Of a stretch of 64,000 nucleotides of DNA, positions 1 to 12,950 are shown one piece after another (position 1 is the stretch's first letter; each line of letters opens with the position of its first letter). Source of the DNA: Lateolabrax maculatus. Its lineage: Eukaryota; Chordata; Actinopteri; Acropomatiformes; Lateolabracidae. Both the position numbers and the translations under genes were made by a program. The notes below the pieces were generated by a model, which had not been told where the DNA came from, ran no database searches, and saw only the letters and a list, made by a program, of their open reading frames with translations. The stretch lies in assembly GCA_031216445.1 (NCBI GenBank), contig CM062218.1, positions 8,081,001 to 8,145,000 on the forward strand, given 5' to 3'.

Positions 1-344
1 GCTCGTAATATGATTCTTATGATTCATGGTACCGACTTGGTTCCGCATCACGTTCCATCCCACAGTATGTGCATTGTTTTTACCTCGCACTGCCTTCGAA
101 ACTGCGGATATGTATGTGTACAAATGCCTACATTTGAGTTCTACCTTTTTTGTACTTGTATTTTTGAATGCATACACACTGGTATGTAGTGCTGACATTA
201 TTAATCAATTAATACATTTGTTGATCAATAGTCAATTAATTTTAAAAATCGAGTTCTTTGTGTCATTTATCAAGGAAAAAGGCAAAATATTCACTGGTTC
301 CTGCTTTTCAAATGTGAGGTGCAGGGCTGCAGATAACGATCCAT

Positions 345-580
345 TTATTGATTACTGACAGAAAAAGAGTAAAAAATTAAATCAAGTTTCATGAGCCCAA
401 GGTGATGTCGTAAAATGGATTTCTGATTTCTGTCTGACCAACAGTTCAAAACCCAGACATTCAGTTTACAATGATATAAAACAGAGAAGAGCAGCAAATT
501 CTTACATTTGCAAAAAATGAAAAAACTGAACCTGCACATATTTGAATTATTCATGATAAACATGATTTTATTAGTGACAA
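345..580 (+). repeat. dispersed percomorph repeat, copy A (decayed)
   Basis: The segment contains, in order, AGCCCAAGGTGA (394-405), a TCTGACCAACAG block, TCAGTTTACAATGATATAAA (471-490) and ACAGAGAAGAGCAGCAAAT. The same blocks recur in the same order and orientation at 33.93-34.21 kb. I know this as a very common interspersed repeat of percomorph fish genomes but cannot name its class with confidence. Confidence 0.7.
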
Positions 581-3500
581 TTATTTTTCAGTCTGTAATC
601 CATTAAATGTTTCAGCACTAGTGAGATTTTAGTGATGTTTTTCTATTTTTATATCACTTTGAATATCTTTGGGGTTTGGGCTGTTGATTGGACAAACCAA
701 ACAATCTGAAGCATTCACCTAGGGCCCTGGGATATTGTGATGAGTAATTTCCTGATGTTTATTAGACCTAATAATAATAGATGAATTGATAAGGAAAATA
801 ATTGTTTTTTACAGTGACACAGCTACTCTGTAAACCTACATACATGAATGAAAAGGAGCTGTTGAAATATTTTATTGCTTTTACATCTAAAAATTTGGTC
901 CATTTGGGGGTTTGACCAACCCTTCTGCCCTGCAGGGAGGGTGGGTGGTGGTTTTATGAGGCTGCGGTGAGCTGTGCAAACACTGAGGGAGAGCACAGGG
1001 GTTTTAAATAGTGAAATGGCATCCATGACTAACTGCGGCCAAGTCAAGACCGCCTTGGTCACACTCCAAACCCAGAGGAGAGCATCTTCACTGGGACTGC
1101 ATTCCTCTGTCCTCCTCCATTTATCCTGCACCACCAGCAGCTGACTGATGATACATTTTGTGGCTACCCTCCACTAAACCATGTGGTGTATGTGTGTGTG
1201 TGCGTGCGCAAATGTGTGTCTGTGTGTTTGTTGAATGGGTGTGTACAAATGCTTGTGTATGACCTCCAACTTTCTTGTTTGCGTGTGTGTGTGCATGTGT
1301 GGGCACGTGAGTTATCAGGGGAGGATCGTAAATCTATCTTTCAGCTGAAGGATCCCGCAGAGAAACATATGCAATGCATATATTTTTTAACGTTGTGTAA
1401 AATGTTAGCTTTGGGCAAGAGACTTCTGACCACACCACTGCCCACAGAGCATTAACACCACAGAGAAGTGACAAGGCTGAGTCACAAGGCTACACTTCCC
1501 GAATAATACTACAGCCTCATCTACATCTGACATCCTATAAAATAAACCGTGAATCCATCTGCAAACACAAGCGCAACATCTTCAACTGCACATAGGGAGA
1601 TCATAGGGAGATGAGGTGAAATTAGGAATAACATGCAAACTCAAACATATGCAAAACATTGTTTGAAATTGCTTTCATGCACCCACAGACTGAAGCTCCT
1701 GGAACTACTCTAGATTAAGATCCCTCATTTACTTGTCTACTGTCACCATCCTGCCTCCCTTGTGCTTGGAGACAATACCCATTTGTTGTAAAATAACTCT
1801 CACAGAGGGCTCTTCTATATTAGACACTGGCGAGGAGATAGCGGTACAGGCAATTAACTTATCAACCCTGCAACATGGATTTATTGCTAAAGCATTCGTT
1901 GCGGGCTGAAGCAGACAGCCCATTGGCTGTATTGTATTTGTCATCTTCTGCAGGTGTAGAAGTGTCCTTGTCAGAGAGCTGCAGTCGGAATATGCAGAGG
2001 GCAAAGTGCCAGGGCTTGGGGCCAATGGGGCCACTGGCAGCTCATTGTGCTGAAGACAAACTGAACAGGAGGTTGAAAAAACAAATTCCCTTATCCAATA
2101 TCAGTGCAAGTAATATAGATGAGCTCTGTACAAAAGCGATGCAACTACATACAGAATTGATGCATATAGTTCCTTAGTGGACGTCAGGGATGAACTGTCA
2201 TTCATATTCATACAACCCTGATGCTAGCAACACATTTTCATCTTCTTTTCTTTTCTGAAGTTCTTTAGTAATTCTATTGTTCCATATTAGACTGTAGAAG
2301 TGTCATCATCGTGAAGCTATTTTGGTAAAATTCAAGCAGGGATTTAGATTAACATTTTTACAGGTCAAATATTAAAGTATTTTAACATTCACAATTATGA
2401 CTTCCTCTCTTTCTCATCTCTTTAGTCTTCATTTGACTCATCATTTTCCTTCCTTTTTCTATTCTCTTTTTTCCCCCCTTAATTAATTCATATCTATTCA
2501 CACTCATTAGCTTTAGCACAGCACCATATGGCTTCTGCTACATTCAGCTCTAAATTTACCATGACAGTTTAGACACTATTTAAAATATGTGTGTTTGTTA
2601 GAAGAGAGGCCCATACTTATGTTGCAATCCACACTGTGGTGCCAAAAAATGGTATCAAGATAAATGTAGTCTGATTTCAGAAGGCCTCGCTTCTAGCATT
2701 ACCCCTGAGTTCTCTGGAGATACAAGTGATATTCACAGACCAGAAGAGGCAAAAGTAAGAGTAAAAACACTTGTACAGAATATCTACTCGTTGCTGCCAT
2801 TCACAGATTTAAAGAAAAAGACTCTCCTAAACTGCGCAGACATGGTCTTCATTCAGATCTGTAAATTACATCACTGTAACAGCTTTCTGATAGCTTCATC
2901 AGCTTGCTGGCTTAATAGCAAAACCCGATTGTGTTTGGTGCAACATGTGAAGAGCACTCGAGAAAGGTTTGAGACCTGAAGGGTGTTAATTACTTGTCAA
3001 GAGGTTGTTAAAATGAGACCTGTGGCTATACACAATCCCCACACAGATATCTCAAATAAAACACACGCACACGACTCACATACGCAAACCACGAACAGTA
3101 CACGTACAGTGGATCTACGAACACGGCTAAGCACTCACACTTTCTAGTGTATAACAAACACAAACTTGCCACCATACACACATAACCACGCGTGTTAACA
3201 TACTGTATATTCATAGAAATACAAGTGGGCACACAGTCGCGCGCACACACACACACACTCAGGTTAGAATGTGAAACACGTTTGAATAGCTGCTCATTAT
3301 GGAACCCGTTGATGTGAAAAAGCCACAAGAAGTATAAGCACATCCATACACAAAGAGCAGGTGCAGTCCTGCATTCACACTCCTTTTTCACCTCACCTAT
3401 ACAGTATCTTAAAATACTTGCTCTCCCATCATTTCAATTACACCTGGAGATTACTAACTTTAGTATTCATGCTGGGTGCCATCTTGTGCGCCACCATGTT

Positions 3501-4599
3501 ATCCCGATTTGAGCAGCGGTTTGTAATAAGCAATGTAATCACGTCAGGTACTACGCCTGAAAGCACCATCAGCGAGACAAGACTAGAGGCTAAATATTTG
3601 AACAAGGCCGGATCAATGAAGATCAAGCTCCCTCGGAACATGTAGAAAATCTCCAGGTAGAGACAAACATTAAAATCTGGACAAAGACAAAGTGTCCCAT
3701 TCCTCTGAACAACTATGCAGCCCATTTCCTAGGTCTTGCATCTGTTAGTCATTCATGAAGAATGGCCTGGCCGCCCCCAGCTAGCCTTCCTCTTCATTGC
3801 AGTTATGATTTATGCCTTCCTTAACTAATCAAGGGTATGATCATTAGTCAGGGGATGTGCAAAGGGCCAGGGCCTTGGCAGGTCAGCGGAAAGCCATATC
3901 TTGCATTGTGGTTCCCTTGCCATCCAGGGGTTAGGTACAGGATAAGAGATGACTGGAGGTACGCCCCCTCACCTTCCACCAGTGCCCTCTGAGGCATTTG
4001 TCAACAAACGAGACATGGGAGGGGGCTCGGGGATGTTGTAAAATGGATTGAGCCAATGACTAGAGAAGAAAGCCACGATGGTGACAACATTTCCAACAGA
4101 GATTCCCAAGAGTCTGTATTTTGTTGAAATTTATTTCATATTTCTCTGTCTTTTGTTTGGATCCTGAAGACAGTCAACAAAAAACACTTCAGAAAAGAAC
4201 AAATTCCCCAAATTTGCAATGGATCATTGTGCACAAATGCTCTTGGGAAACCTTGGTCTATTTTGATCCGTGATTCTGTGGTCCCTGGATTTCGCTTCAC
4301 CACGACCTCCGCTGCACGCACACAGTCATTAAAAATATGCACACATATATAAACGACGACCACACTGCATGCAAAAACAGCACAGGAAGTGGATGGGGTA
4401 CAAAAGGTCATAGCTCAAGGAATGCAGTGCTGATGGCCCGGCTGCTTCTATTTACAACAAACTTGGCCAATCAGATGCTTACTCCGTGAACAGCCAACTT
4501 GGAATGGAGATTGAGGGGGGCAGGGGAGGGATTTGTGTGTGTGTGTTTGTGTGTGTATGTGATTGGGGGGGGTGCTAACAAAGGCTGCGGGTGTTATCC

Positions 4600-4960
4600 A
4601 ATGTGGGTCTGCATGCTGAATCTGTCTAAATCAATGTGATTATCCCTCAGCTATTGCTAATTAGAGTCATTAATACGCAATGCAAGCAGGAAACGGCACA
4701 CGCTGTCTCTCCCTCTCTCCTTAAGCCGATCTCACCTCTTTCTGGAATGGCTTTGAGGGGCATTTGGAAAAGGTCCGTTGTTGGCCACACTTCAGTCGAG
4801 ATTCTCATCTGCACATAATTCACTTTCAAAGGGCAGAGGGGGCGGCAAAGAGAATCCTTAATTGCGCCGGCACCATGTACAACATAGACAAATGTTTATA
4901 TCTCAGCCCTGTAATGAGAAACCAATAACGGATGCAAAAAGCACTCTCTGCCTTTTCTCT
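4600..4960. other. candidate conserved non-coding block (unverified)
   Basis: Unique, non-repetitive DNA with several homeodomain-like cores, such as CTAATTAGAG, CATTAATACG and CCTTAATTGCG, together with a mixed GC content unlike the flanking low-complexity DNA. It may be an enhancer. Only alignment to other fish could show this. Confidence 0.25.
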
Positions 4961-6280
4961 CTCTCCCCCTCCCTCCCTTCCTCCACCCACCCTACCCCAA
5001 ATACACAGATACACATGCACATGACAATGAAAAACAGGCCTTTTTGGAGAGCGTCACCTCATTCATCAATAGCCCTCAGGCTCGGAGTCATGCAATACTC
5101 CACTCAGGCACTGATGCAGCAATAAATCTGTTTTTATAGAATGTAACATTGCCTATATTTCTCCATTAGGCTGATCCTGTGGTAAGGGAAAGGGATGTTT
5201 CAGATTGTAATGGTCAAGCTTCTGACAGGCTTTTAAATTGCACCATACGGATGCTGCATATGCAGCTCAGCTAGGCAAAATTGATTCAGCATTCAAAAGG
5301 CAAGGAGCAGCGTGTCCACAGTACGCCAGGACCTTCTGCTGTTATTTTCATTCAAACTAAATTTTTCCCTAGATAGTTATTCAATCAAACATATATATGG
5401 CTTTAATCAATCAAATATTTAGATACTTCAAACATGATTTATACTTGTTTGGATATAACAGGAAGTTAGCATGGTTTACATCAAGTCAACCACACTATAG
5501 AGTAAAACCGACAGTAATTCTTTCAAGATGCGAGTTTATGTAATGCCCTTGTGAGTTTTTCGCATCCTCATACAAAATGGATGGCAAGTTACAGGGCAAA
5601 GAAATGAACAACACAAACTGCCGAACACCCAGCCACAAGAGACTATCTTCTCATCTCATCTATCTCCCACAATTCAGTGCGGTGGTCCATCGCGGCAGAG
5701 CGCCAGTCAGGCCGGTGAATCTCGGCACAGCCTTATCTCCCAGCGGTTGAGGAGGAAACGGAGGTCCTTTAAAGGGCTGAGGTCATTTCCTCTGCCTCCG
5801 GGCTCTGGCAGGAAAAATAAAATGTCTCCATTCGGTCAGCCCGGCTTTATTTCAAATGCCGCCGCTGCCTTTTAAGAGGCCCTTGTGGGCATGGATGGCA
5901 AATGAGCGGTTTTGGGTTCTCGCAGTCTATTCCTTTTCTCTCTCCCTCTGCCATTCTCAATCCCCCTCTCCATCTGTGATAGAAGCCCCTAATCACTGCT
6001 GTATTTTCTACAGTAAATGTGAAAGTGCAAAGACAGATATATAGATAGAGTATGAGAGAGAAAGGGAAGGAGAAGCAGTGCGAGAGTGCGGAGGAGCATG
6101 AGAGCGAGAGAGAGATGAAGAGCTGAATGCCTCCTCTTACCCACAGCGCTTGACAGCCCTAAAGCCCTTTCACAACTTCCTGTTCCTATTTCTCTCTGAA
6201 CTGGGCTACATCCAAAAACATGTGTGTGTGTTTATCGGCACGCACAGTTTATATGCTTCTGTTGTGTACCCTTGCAGGAG

Positions 6281-6306
6281 TGTGTGTGTGTGTGTGTGTG
6301 TGTGTG
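6281..6306. repeat. (TG)13 microsatellite
   Basis: Uninterrupted TG dinucleotides within intron 3. Confidence 0.95.
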
Positions 6307-9300
6307 CCTGCCTGGAAGCCTGTATGTGTGTGTGTCATAGAGTAAGGTAGGGAGTGAGTCAGCGCTGGGAAGATAGAGGGCTCATTGAAAGCCCTGCGTG
6401 GTGCGGTGGTGTAGCAGAGCAGCCAGAACAGGCAGACAGGCAGGCAGGCACACATGCTGTGATGTTAGGAAGAGGATTGATAGATCTGTTGCACGGCCAC
6501 TGCTGTTGCAAGAGCCTAACACACCTCAGGCAGATGGATGGGGAGTGCGTGCGGGGGTACGATTAGTCTTTGTGTGTGCGTGAGCGTGCCCTTTGTGTTT
6601 GAGTGCGTGGGAGAGGTGTATTACATGGTCTTAGTGTGTCGTTTTTGTGATGTGGTACTTCAAGCAGGGCTTTACAGCACTTGCACACTTTGTCTACTGA
6701 GGGCAAATGTATAGATAGATGTATGGTAGCCGGGGAAAAACTGTGTGTTCATGTTTGTGCGTGGGCGCAGTACCTGTATGTACGCACACTAAAATACGCA
6801 TTTCCTTAACACCTGACCTGTAAGTACAGAAAGCGCCGTCGTCCACTCCCACGCTCACTATTCAATCTCACATTTCATCAGCTATCAATCTTCCTATCAT
6901 CGCTCTCATACTCAATTTCATTCTTTTTATTGCCGTTTTATCGACACAACAAATGAAACACTCATCAGCAGTCAACATTTGTGTGTTAAAAAAACAGTAA
7001 AATTCTACATCTAGTATATACAGTAGGTACATAGTGTAAATGCATGTAAAAGTACATGGGCATTCACATCAAGAAAACAAGCTGTAGTAGCATCTAACGT
7101 AAACCTGAGCAATAATGCTACAGTTTACGTAAAGGATTTTGCACAGCCTTTGCCAAAAAAACTGTAAAAAATCCAGGAGAGCCTGTAGAACCTACTCCAT
7201 GCTGAACCTGCTACATGTGAAATATCTTCATCAAACAACACTTGGACACTTTAGACTTTAGATGTCTTTTCAACACAAATTTAGCCCTGTTCTAATAGTC
7301 AGCTGTTTCAACAATCAACTTTAAAAAAAAAAAGTAATTATATATTCTCTCCATAGTTTCTTGCTGCATTATGTATTTCATTTGATCACGAAGCAACAGA
7401 TTGAAATTATAACAGGCCTCGTGTAAGTATAAACACGGCCTAATGGTGGCTATACGAGTGTGCAATACATAAATGAGTTGGCATATTAGTTTGTACACAT
7501 ACACTTACTCTCTCTCTGTCTTGTCTCTACTGTATTACATTTTTGTGAATTTAAATCTACCTTATTGGTAGAATAAATCATATCCTGCCAGTAAGGTATA
7601 TGATCATCACAGTTAAGGAAATACTGTACAAATACAATATAATTACACCATACAATTGAAATGTGTGAATAAGTTTCAGAACAGTTTTTAAGATATGTTA
7701 AGTCATACTAAATAAAGGTTTTTGTATTAATAAAATGAATGGGAGTTAAAATACGAAAGTAGAGAAGTTAGTCAGTGAGTATGAGATATGTTATTCTTTG
7801 TTTTCCACGGGGCTGATTGACGATCTTTCTCTCGCCCTATCTCTCTCTCTCGCTGACTAGTCCTGACCTCTTCTCTATCCCATTTTTCTCACGTTGTTTT
7901 GGCAGTGTGCTCACTGAGCTGAACTAAACACAAATAACACAAGGGGGAGGAGAGGAGGTGGAGCAGGAGAAGAGATGGGGGAGAGGGATGCTCGCTGTGT
8001 GATAGTGGCACGTGGTGATAAGCCAGAGCTCTGACATTTAAACAAGTGTCAGGGTCAGGGGGTCAGATGACTGGAAACAATGCGTGACTAGATCAGGGCG
8101 ATGTGCCGATTCCGCTTTGTTACCGGGATCGCAGATGCGCGCCAGCCCATCAGGCTTCAATACACCTGCCTGGCTGCTTTATGCTTTGATACCTGCTCAC
8201 CTTTCAGGAGATAATGCAATATGTATGAGAGATGTGAAGGTGCAGCAGCAGAAATTATGTTTTTGTGTGGTTTCTCCTCTCCAAAACATGTCTTTCAAAC
8301 ACTAAAGAACTGTAATTCTTTCAGCTCTTCTCCCTACCTCTTTGTACACATCTCCCCTCTGTCCACCTCCCTCCCTCACTCTCTCTGGGTGCAGAGCCGG
8401 ACCATCCTTTCCACTCATAAAATACGTCTGCTTATATTTGCTTCTTGGCATCTCCGCGGCGTTGCATTCCAGGAGGGTGACTTATGGGAAACATTGTCTC
8501 CCACATAACACAGTGCTAAGCATAGTTGATTTTTTTTTTGGCGCTGTGCATAACTCAGGTCAGCTGGACACGGAGAGGAATAACCTGTGGTCGAACACTG
8601 TCTACTTCTTTCATCACAGAAATTGAGAGGTTTATGTCTTCTTTTTTCCCCCAGTCTCAATCTGTTTTACCCCCCTTGACTCTGTGTTTCTCCCCTTTAA
8701 TCCACCCTGTGCTGTGTCCCGTGACCTGTAGATACATCCTTCCTGCTAACATGCATCCAGTCTTGTCTTTAATAGCCAGTAAGACTCACAAAAATGGACC
8801 TGTCAAGATAATCAGCCCCTTTCCCCCTATCCTCTAAAAGGCAGAGATTTTTTTCCCTCAACATTCTGACCCAGAGCATGGCTGGCAGGATAAAGTCAGG
8901 TGTGGAGCAGGGTTAAGAAGGCAGCTTCACCTTGAAAGGCCACACTTCAGAGCCCGGGAAACCACAAAAAGCAATTAAAAGTATTGATGGAACTTCAATA
9001 GCTCTTAAACAGTGCTGCCAGACACCTCAGGGCAAGTAGCACACTAATCTTTTTTTTTTCCCCTCATCTCTCTATCCCTCCGTTGTCTCCCTCTCGTTCC
9101 CTCTTTCTTCACCGAAGACTAAGCTGGTCTTGATCATTTCCAAATGATTGCAATACAAAAAAGGAAAAGTGTGTGAAATGTTCCTACAGCCATGCGAGGC
9201 AGGTGGCTGAAATTAAAAGAGAGCCAAGACCCCAAGAAGGTGAGTGTGACAATGATAGTAATTAAAGTTTATCTAATCCCAACTAGCTTGTTAGCCTTTC

Positions 9301-9756
9301 AATTGGTCCAGTACGAGTGTATGTTCAAGCATGTATATGTGTGTGGAAACAATTTTGAATAAGCCACTAATGTCACCGCTGCATGTGCGCACCATTTACT
9401 GTGCAGACACTAATGGACCTTTCACAGAAACACACTTTCCAAAAGATTGTCTTCCATATGACAAACAGGAAATCGAAGAGGAGATAGGGAGGGGCTGAGA
9501 CAGAGGCTGCTTGCCTGCTTATTCTCTGAAGCAGGGCAGCGCCGTCCAAAAGCAGGTTGTTTACCCAAAGCCTTCCGGCAGCGTTACGCCAGCTACTCGC
9601 TAAATCACTGATTTACGACACAAGGCTTCCTCGGCTGATGTCAAAATTTACGCGAGGGCTTGAAACGCTGTTCCTGTGACAAGACGCAGTCTAAAGAGTG
9701 ATAGCTGGTGCACTAAAACAAGGTGGGTGTACAAGACACACAAACTAATGACTTAC

Positions 9757-9815
9757 CTTTGCACTGGTTGGTGTTCTTATCCAGAATGGCCTTGGTTGAC
9801 ACTATTTTTCCATAC
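9757..9815 (-). CDS. rbms3: rbms3 coding exon 3 (middle of RRM1)
   Basis: A 59-nt exon, missed by length-limited ORF calling. It supplies one base finishing Pro78, then 19 codons reading YGKIVSTKAILDKNTNQCK (residues 79-97), then one base of Gly98. The peptide directly continues exon 2's LIKLCQP in RRM1, and the KNTNQCK wording is that of RBMS3 (RBMS1 has KTTNKCK, from memory). The acceptor is TTTTTACAG (AG at 9817-9816) after a T-rich stretch. The donor is AAAG|GTAAGT (GT at 9756-9755), close to consensus. The exon stops inside the RNP-1 octapeptide: Lys97 and the first base of Gly98 are here, and the rest (YGFVDF in the family) must be in exon 4. I searched 1-9756 by eye for exon 4 on this strand and did not find it, so it probably lies beyond the left edge. 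Confidence 0.96.
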
Positions 9816-10904
9816 CTGTAAAAACAGAGAAATTGAACTTAGCGTTTTTGACTCAGAATGACCTACAGGATCTTCGACTGGTGGGACAGTTCACTAAGAT
9901 TGCCATCCCGTGGTTAAAGTAGATGTCTTATTTTCCATACTCTCTGCCATTTAGTTGCAACTAGCAATTTGCAAAGTAGCACAAATGTCAAAAGCCGTTG
10001 GCAAGAGAAATCACTTGAGGTCAATAACATTATGTTTATGGCTGACTTCAAATAAATGTGCAGCCATCTGACATTTGAGCGAGTCACTGAACACTTTCAA
10101 AAGGTCTAAAAACATACAAGCACAGTGAATGATCTTAAAAAGTTAAGTTGTTATATTAGTATATACTGTAACATATCAAATTTTCATTAATTCTTTTCAT
10201 ATTTATAGAAGTACACAATGGACAAAAAGCCTAGTCTCTCACCATTGAGATAGGCCAGTAACAATAAGCATTTTCATCATCATCCTTTGGTTATTAATTA
10301 GCAATTGAAAAAGCGAACACATTATTAATGTCTCCTTGCATTTTTGCAATGTTAGAAATAAAACAAAAACAAGTGTGGAATTTGTAATACAGCCCATTTG
10401 GTAACATTTACGATCAACATCAGCTCCTGAAAAGACTGGAAGCATTCTGGATCAAAAAGGTCACAGAGATGACTTCTCTCTCAGTGTGATATTGTGTGTC
10501 AGGTGAGATGAATGATTATTTTCATTATATTGTCTACCTCATGTGGTTAAAAAGATGGATCTACTTTTATCATCATCTCATCAGCTTGATATTGCCTCAG
10601 ATAGCCTTCTCATGTTATTGTGGGTGAGCCACCTTTGACAGAATTTAACCTCGAACCTATACATTAAACATATTATTTTTGATATTTTTTGACATTTTTA
10701 TGAATATTTTTTGGACAGTTTATTACGTACTTGGATTATTTGATTATGCGATTTTTAGGCTTTATTCAATGTTCTCAATATTTATACACGTGATCGACAC
10801 ATTTTTGTATATACAATTTATATTTATTTTATCAGATGATATGTTTCTATGTATTTTATCTTTCGATATTTATAAACACATTATTCTTGTTTACAACTGA
10901 AGAG

Positions 10905-11110
10905 CTCACTACAGGGGTTTGCTCATTGACCTTTACTGGTATGGATGCTGGCAGGTGCTACTATAAAGTCCATCTGATTGGTTATTTTCCTCGGCTATGT
11001 TTACACAGTATATGGTGCCGTTTGCCAATATCATTTTTGACTGATGAAGGTCTGAGGACCAAAACATTGTGAGCACGGTGTGCCTGGTTTTTAGGTTCAC
11101 TACTATAACC
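10905..11110 (+). repeat. possible SINE/LINE 3'-end remnant
   Basis: GACTGATGAAGGTCTGAGGA then CCAAAACATTGTGAGCAC (from 11039) resembles the GATGAAGG...CGAAACG motif found near the 3' ends of several fish retroposons. Similar motifs lie on the minus strand at 35320-35350 and, more loosely, on the plus strand at 50690-50720. I see no intact ends. Confidence 0.4.
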
Positions 11111-11594
11111 TATTTATAAGAAGCATAAAATGTGTATAAGATGTAGTATTTGGCTAATTATGTCATTGGTGTACCTCCTTGAAAAAATTGAATCTATTAA
11201 ATTTCTTTTTTCTCCACAGTTCTGTATGCAGAGCAGGTTCCTATGAATTTTGTGGAATTGAAGGAATGACCTTACTTACTGACTGACAGTGAGTTATTCT
11301 ATGTGCTTGTCTCAGCTATAACTGCAACATAATGCATTGTATGCAGGACAAGAAGCAGTACAAGTACAATATGTGTGTGCCAATCTGCATGTGTGCATAT
11401 AATGTATGTATTTTTGTGTGTGAGTGTGTGAGCAGCTGTGTGCGTGCTTGTACAATTCCACTTGTGAATGTGATGTATACATGTCTGTGTATAAATACAT
11501 AAGTGGGAACAATTCCCTGTGTGTTGAAGGCACATCACAATGAGTGAGCAGAGGAAAGATAGCTACGCTCTGTACATCTTCCACACACACCCAT

Positions 11595-11596
<2 letters not shown>

Positions 11597-11635
<39 letters not shown>
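11597..11635. repeat. (AC)n microsatellite
   Basis: About 19 uninterrupted AC units in intron 2. Confidence 0.95.
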
Positions 11636-11636
<1 letters not shown>

Positions 11637-12162
11637 TCTGTATGGAAGAAGCAGTGGTGCATCCCGGCCCATATTTCACCAGCAGGGGATAATTGTCCCA
11701 TTTCTCAACGAGTGGCGGAGACTCTATTTACTGCATGCTGCGGTGGGGTGGGTGGTGGATATGAACTGATGAGCTCCGAGAGGAAAACTACCAGCTCACA
11801 CACACAAATACAGATACTGCATGAGTACACACACACGCACACACACATAGAAATATGCGCACAAAGCGACAGCACTCACCAATCAGTGGATTGTCTCTCT
11901 TCTGCAGATAAACAGGCCATTTTAGCTATAGGGATCCATAATCTACTGTAACAGAATAGGACTAACATGCAATGTTTGATCACACTGAGACACTCTCAAG
12001 CATAAGTACACAAGATGAACATGCAACAGCGAGTGTTCATTTGATTAGAGAACATGCAGAGCTGGGTTAGTAACTGTAGTATTTCAGTGAGAAACAACCT
12101 AGAGAGAAATTTACAAGTAAGCTTTGGGTATAACGGGATAATCTTCTATCTATCGATCTCCA

Positions 12163-12233
12163 TCTATATATATGTGTGTGTGTGTATATGCGTATATATA
12201 TATACATATGTATGTATATATACACACACACAT
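12163..12233. repeat. self-complementary compound (TA/TG)n microsatellite
   Basis: TATGTGTGTGTGTGTATAT near 12171-12188 is complementary to ATATACACACACACATA at 12217-12233, with (TA)n and CATATG between. The array should form a long imperfect hairpin, a type of sequence prone to slippage and extrusion. Confidence 0.75.
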
Positions 12234-12904
12234 AGACAGAAATTAGCTATGGCCGGCACACTCAAACTCAAAAACTGTGAAAATAAATACCTTCATATCA
12301 ATACACAACAATAGGAAACACTTTCAAAAATGGATCTGAAAAGTATATCATTAAACTAAAAGCAGTCTTAAACTTATGGAAAAGTCAAGATTTAAGATAT
12401 ATGTCAATAATCTGATAACCAAATCAGAGATTACATTGAATCGTGTGACACACTATTGATATTATATTGATTTATTATATTGATTTTACAGTTCCACATG
12501 CAACCCACTGAGATAGTATGTTTGTCCCTGCATGCCTATCTGTTTATTTCCACACAGGTGTCTGCCCTGCTTCAGTACTTAAGTGAAAATTTTGTATGCT
12601 TTCAGCCTGGGAAGCAGTTAAAAAGCTCAGTGCTTTTGGCAGAAATTGGGGGAAAGTTCTCATTAAAACTTTGTTTGGACTCTGGGGAAGCAGGAGACAG
12701 TAGCTTTCCAATGCCAACTCATCACTGCTTGCCTCATTAAATGTTAAAGATGGCTCATCAATGCATCCTTTCCACGGTCCAAATACACACCACAAAGACA
12801 CTGCAGCAAGATGAAAAGGCAGGGTGGAAGGAGCCAGCTTTGTGCCCATAATGGAGACATATTGGAGACGGATGGAGAATGTGATCAGCATGTTCGCGTA
12901 TGTG

Positions 12905-12906
<2 letters not shown>

Positions 12907-12949
<43 letters not shown>
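12907..12949. repeat. (GT)n microsatellite
   Basis: About 21 uninterrupted GT units in intron 2, one of the longest pure arrays in the window. Confidence 0.95.

Positions 12950-12950
<1 letters not shown>

Larger units (their letters stand above)
1..9756 (-). other. rbms3: rbms3 intron 3, 5' part (continues past the window)
   Basis: Everything left of exon 3 is intron, starting at the GTAAGT donor in phase 1. I looked on the minus strand for the expected exon 4 (GYGFVDFDSP and what follows) and found no match. Contents: a dispersed-repeat copy near 345-580, imperfect TG-rich DNA around 1180-1310 and 4530-4560, a (TG)13 array at 6281, and unique sequence that includes possible regulatory blocks at 4600-4960, 5680-5940 and 9530-9680. 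Confidence 0.85.

Noticed and set aside
1..9756. rbms3 exon 4 (rest of RNP-1 and RRM1)
   Set aside because: I searched by eye on the minus strand for codons of GYGFVDFDSP and AAAQKAV and saw no match, so it is taken to lie outside the window.
11544..11951. 135-codon plus-strand ORF
   Set aside because: Mostly His-Thr repeats from the (AC)n microsatellite.
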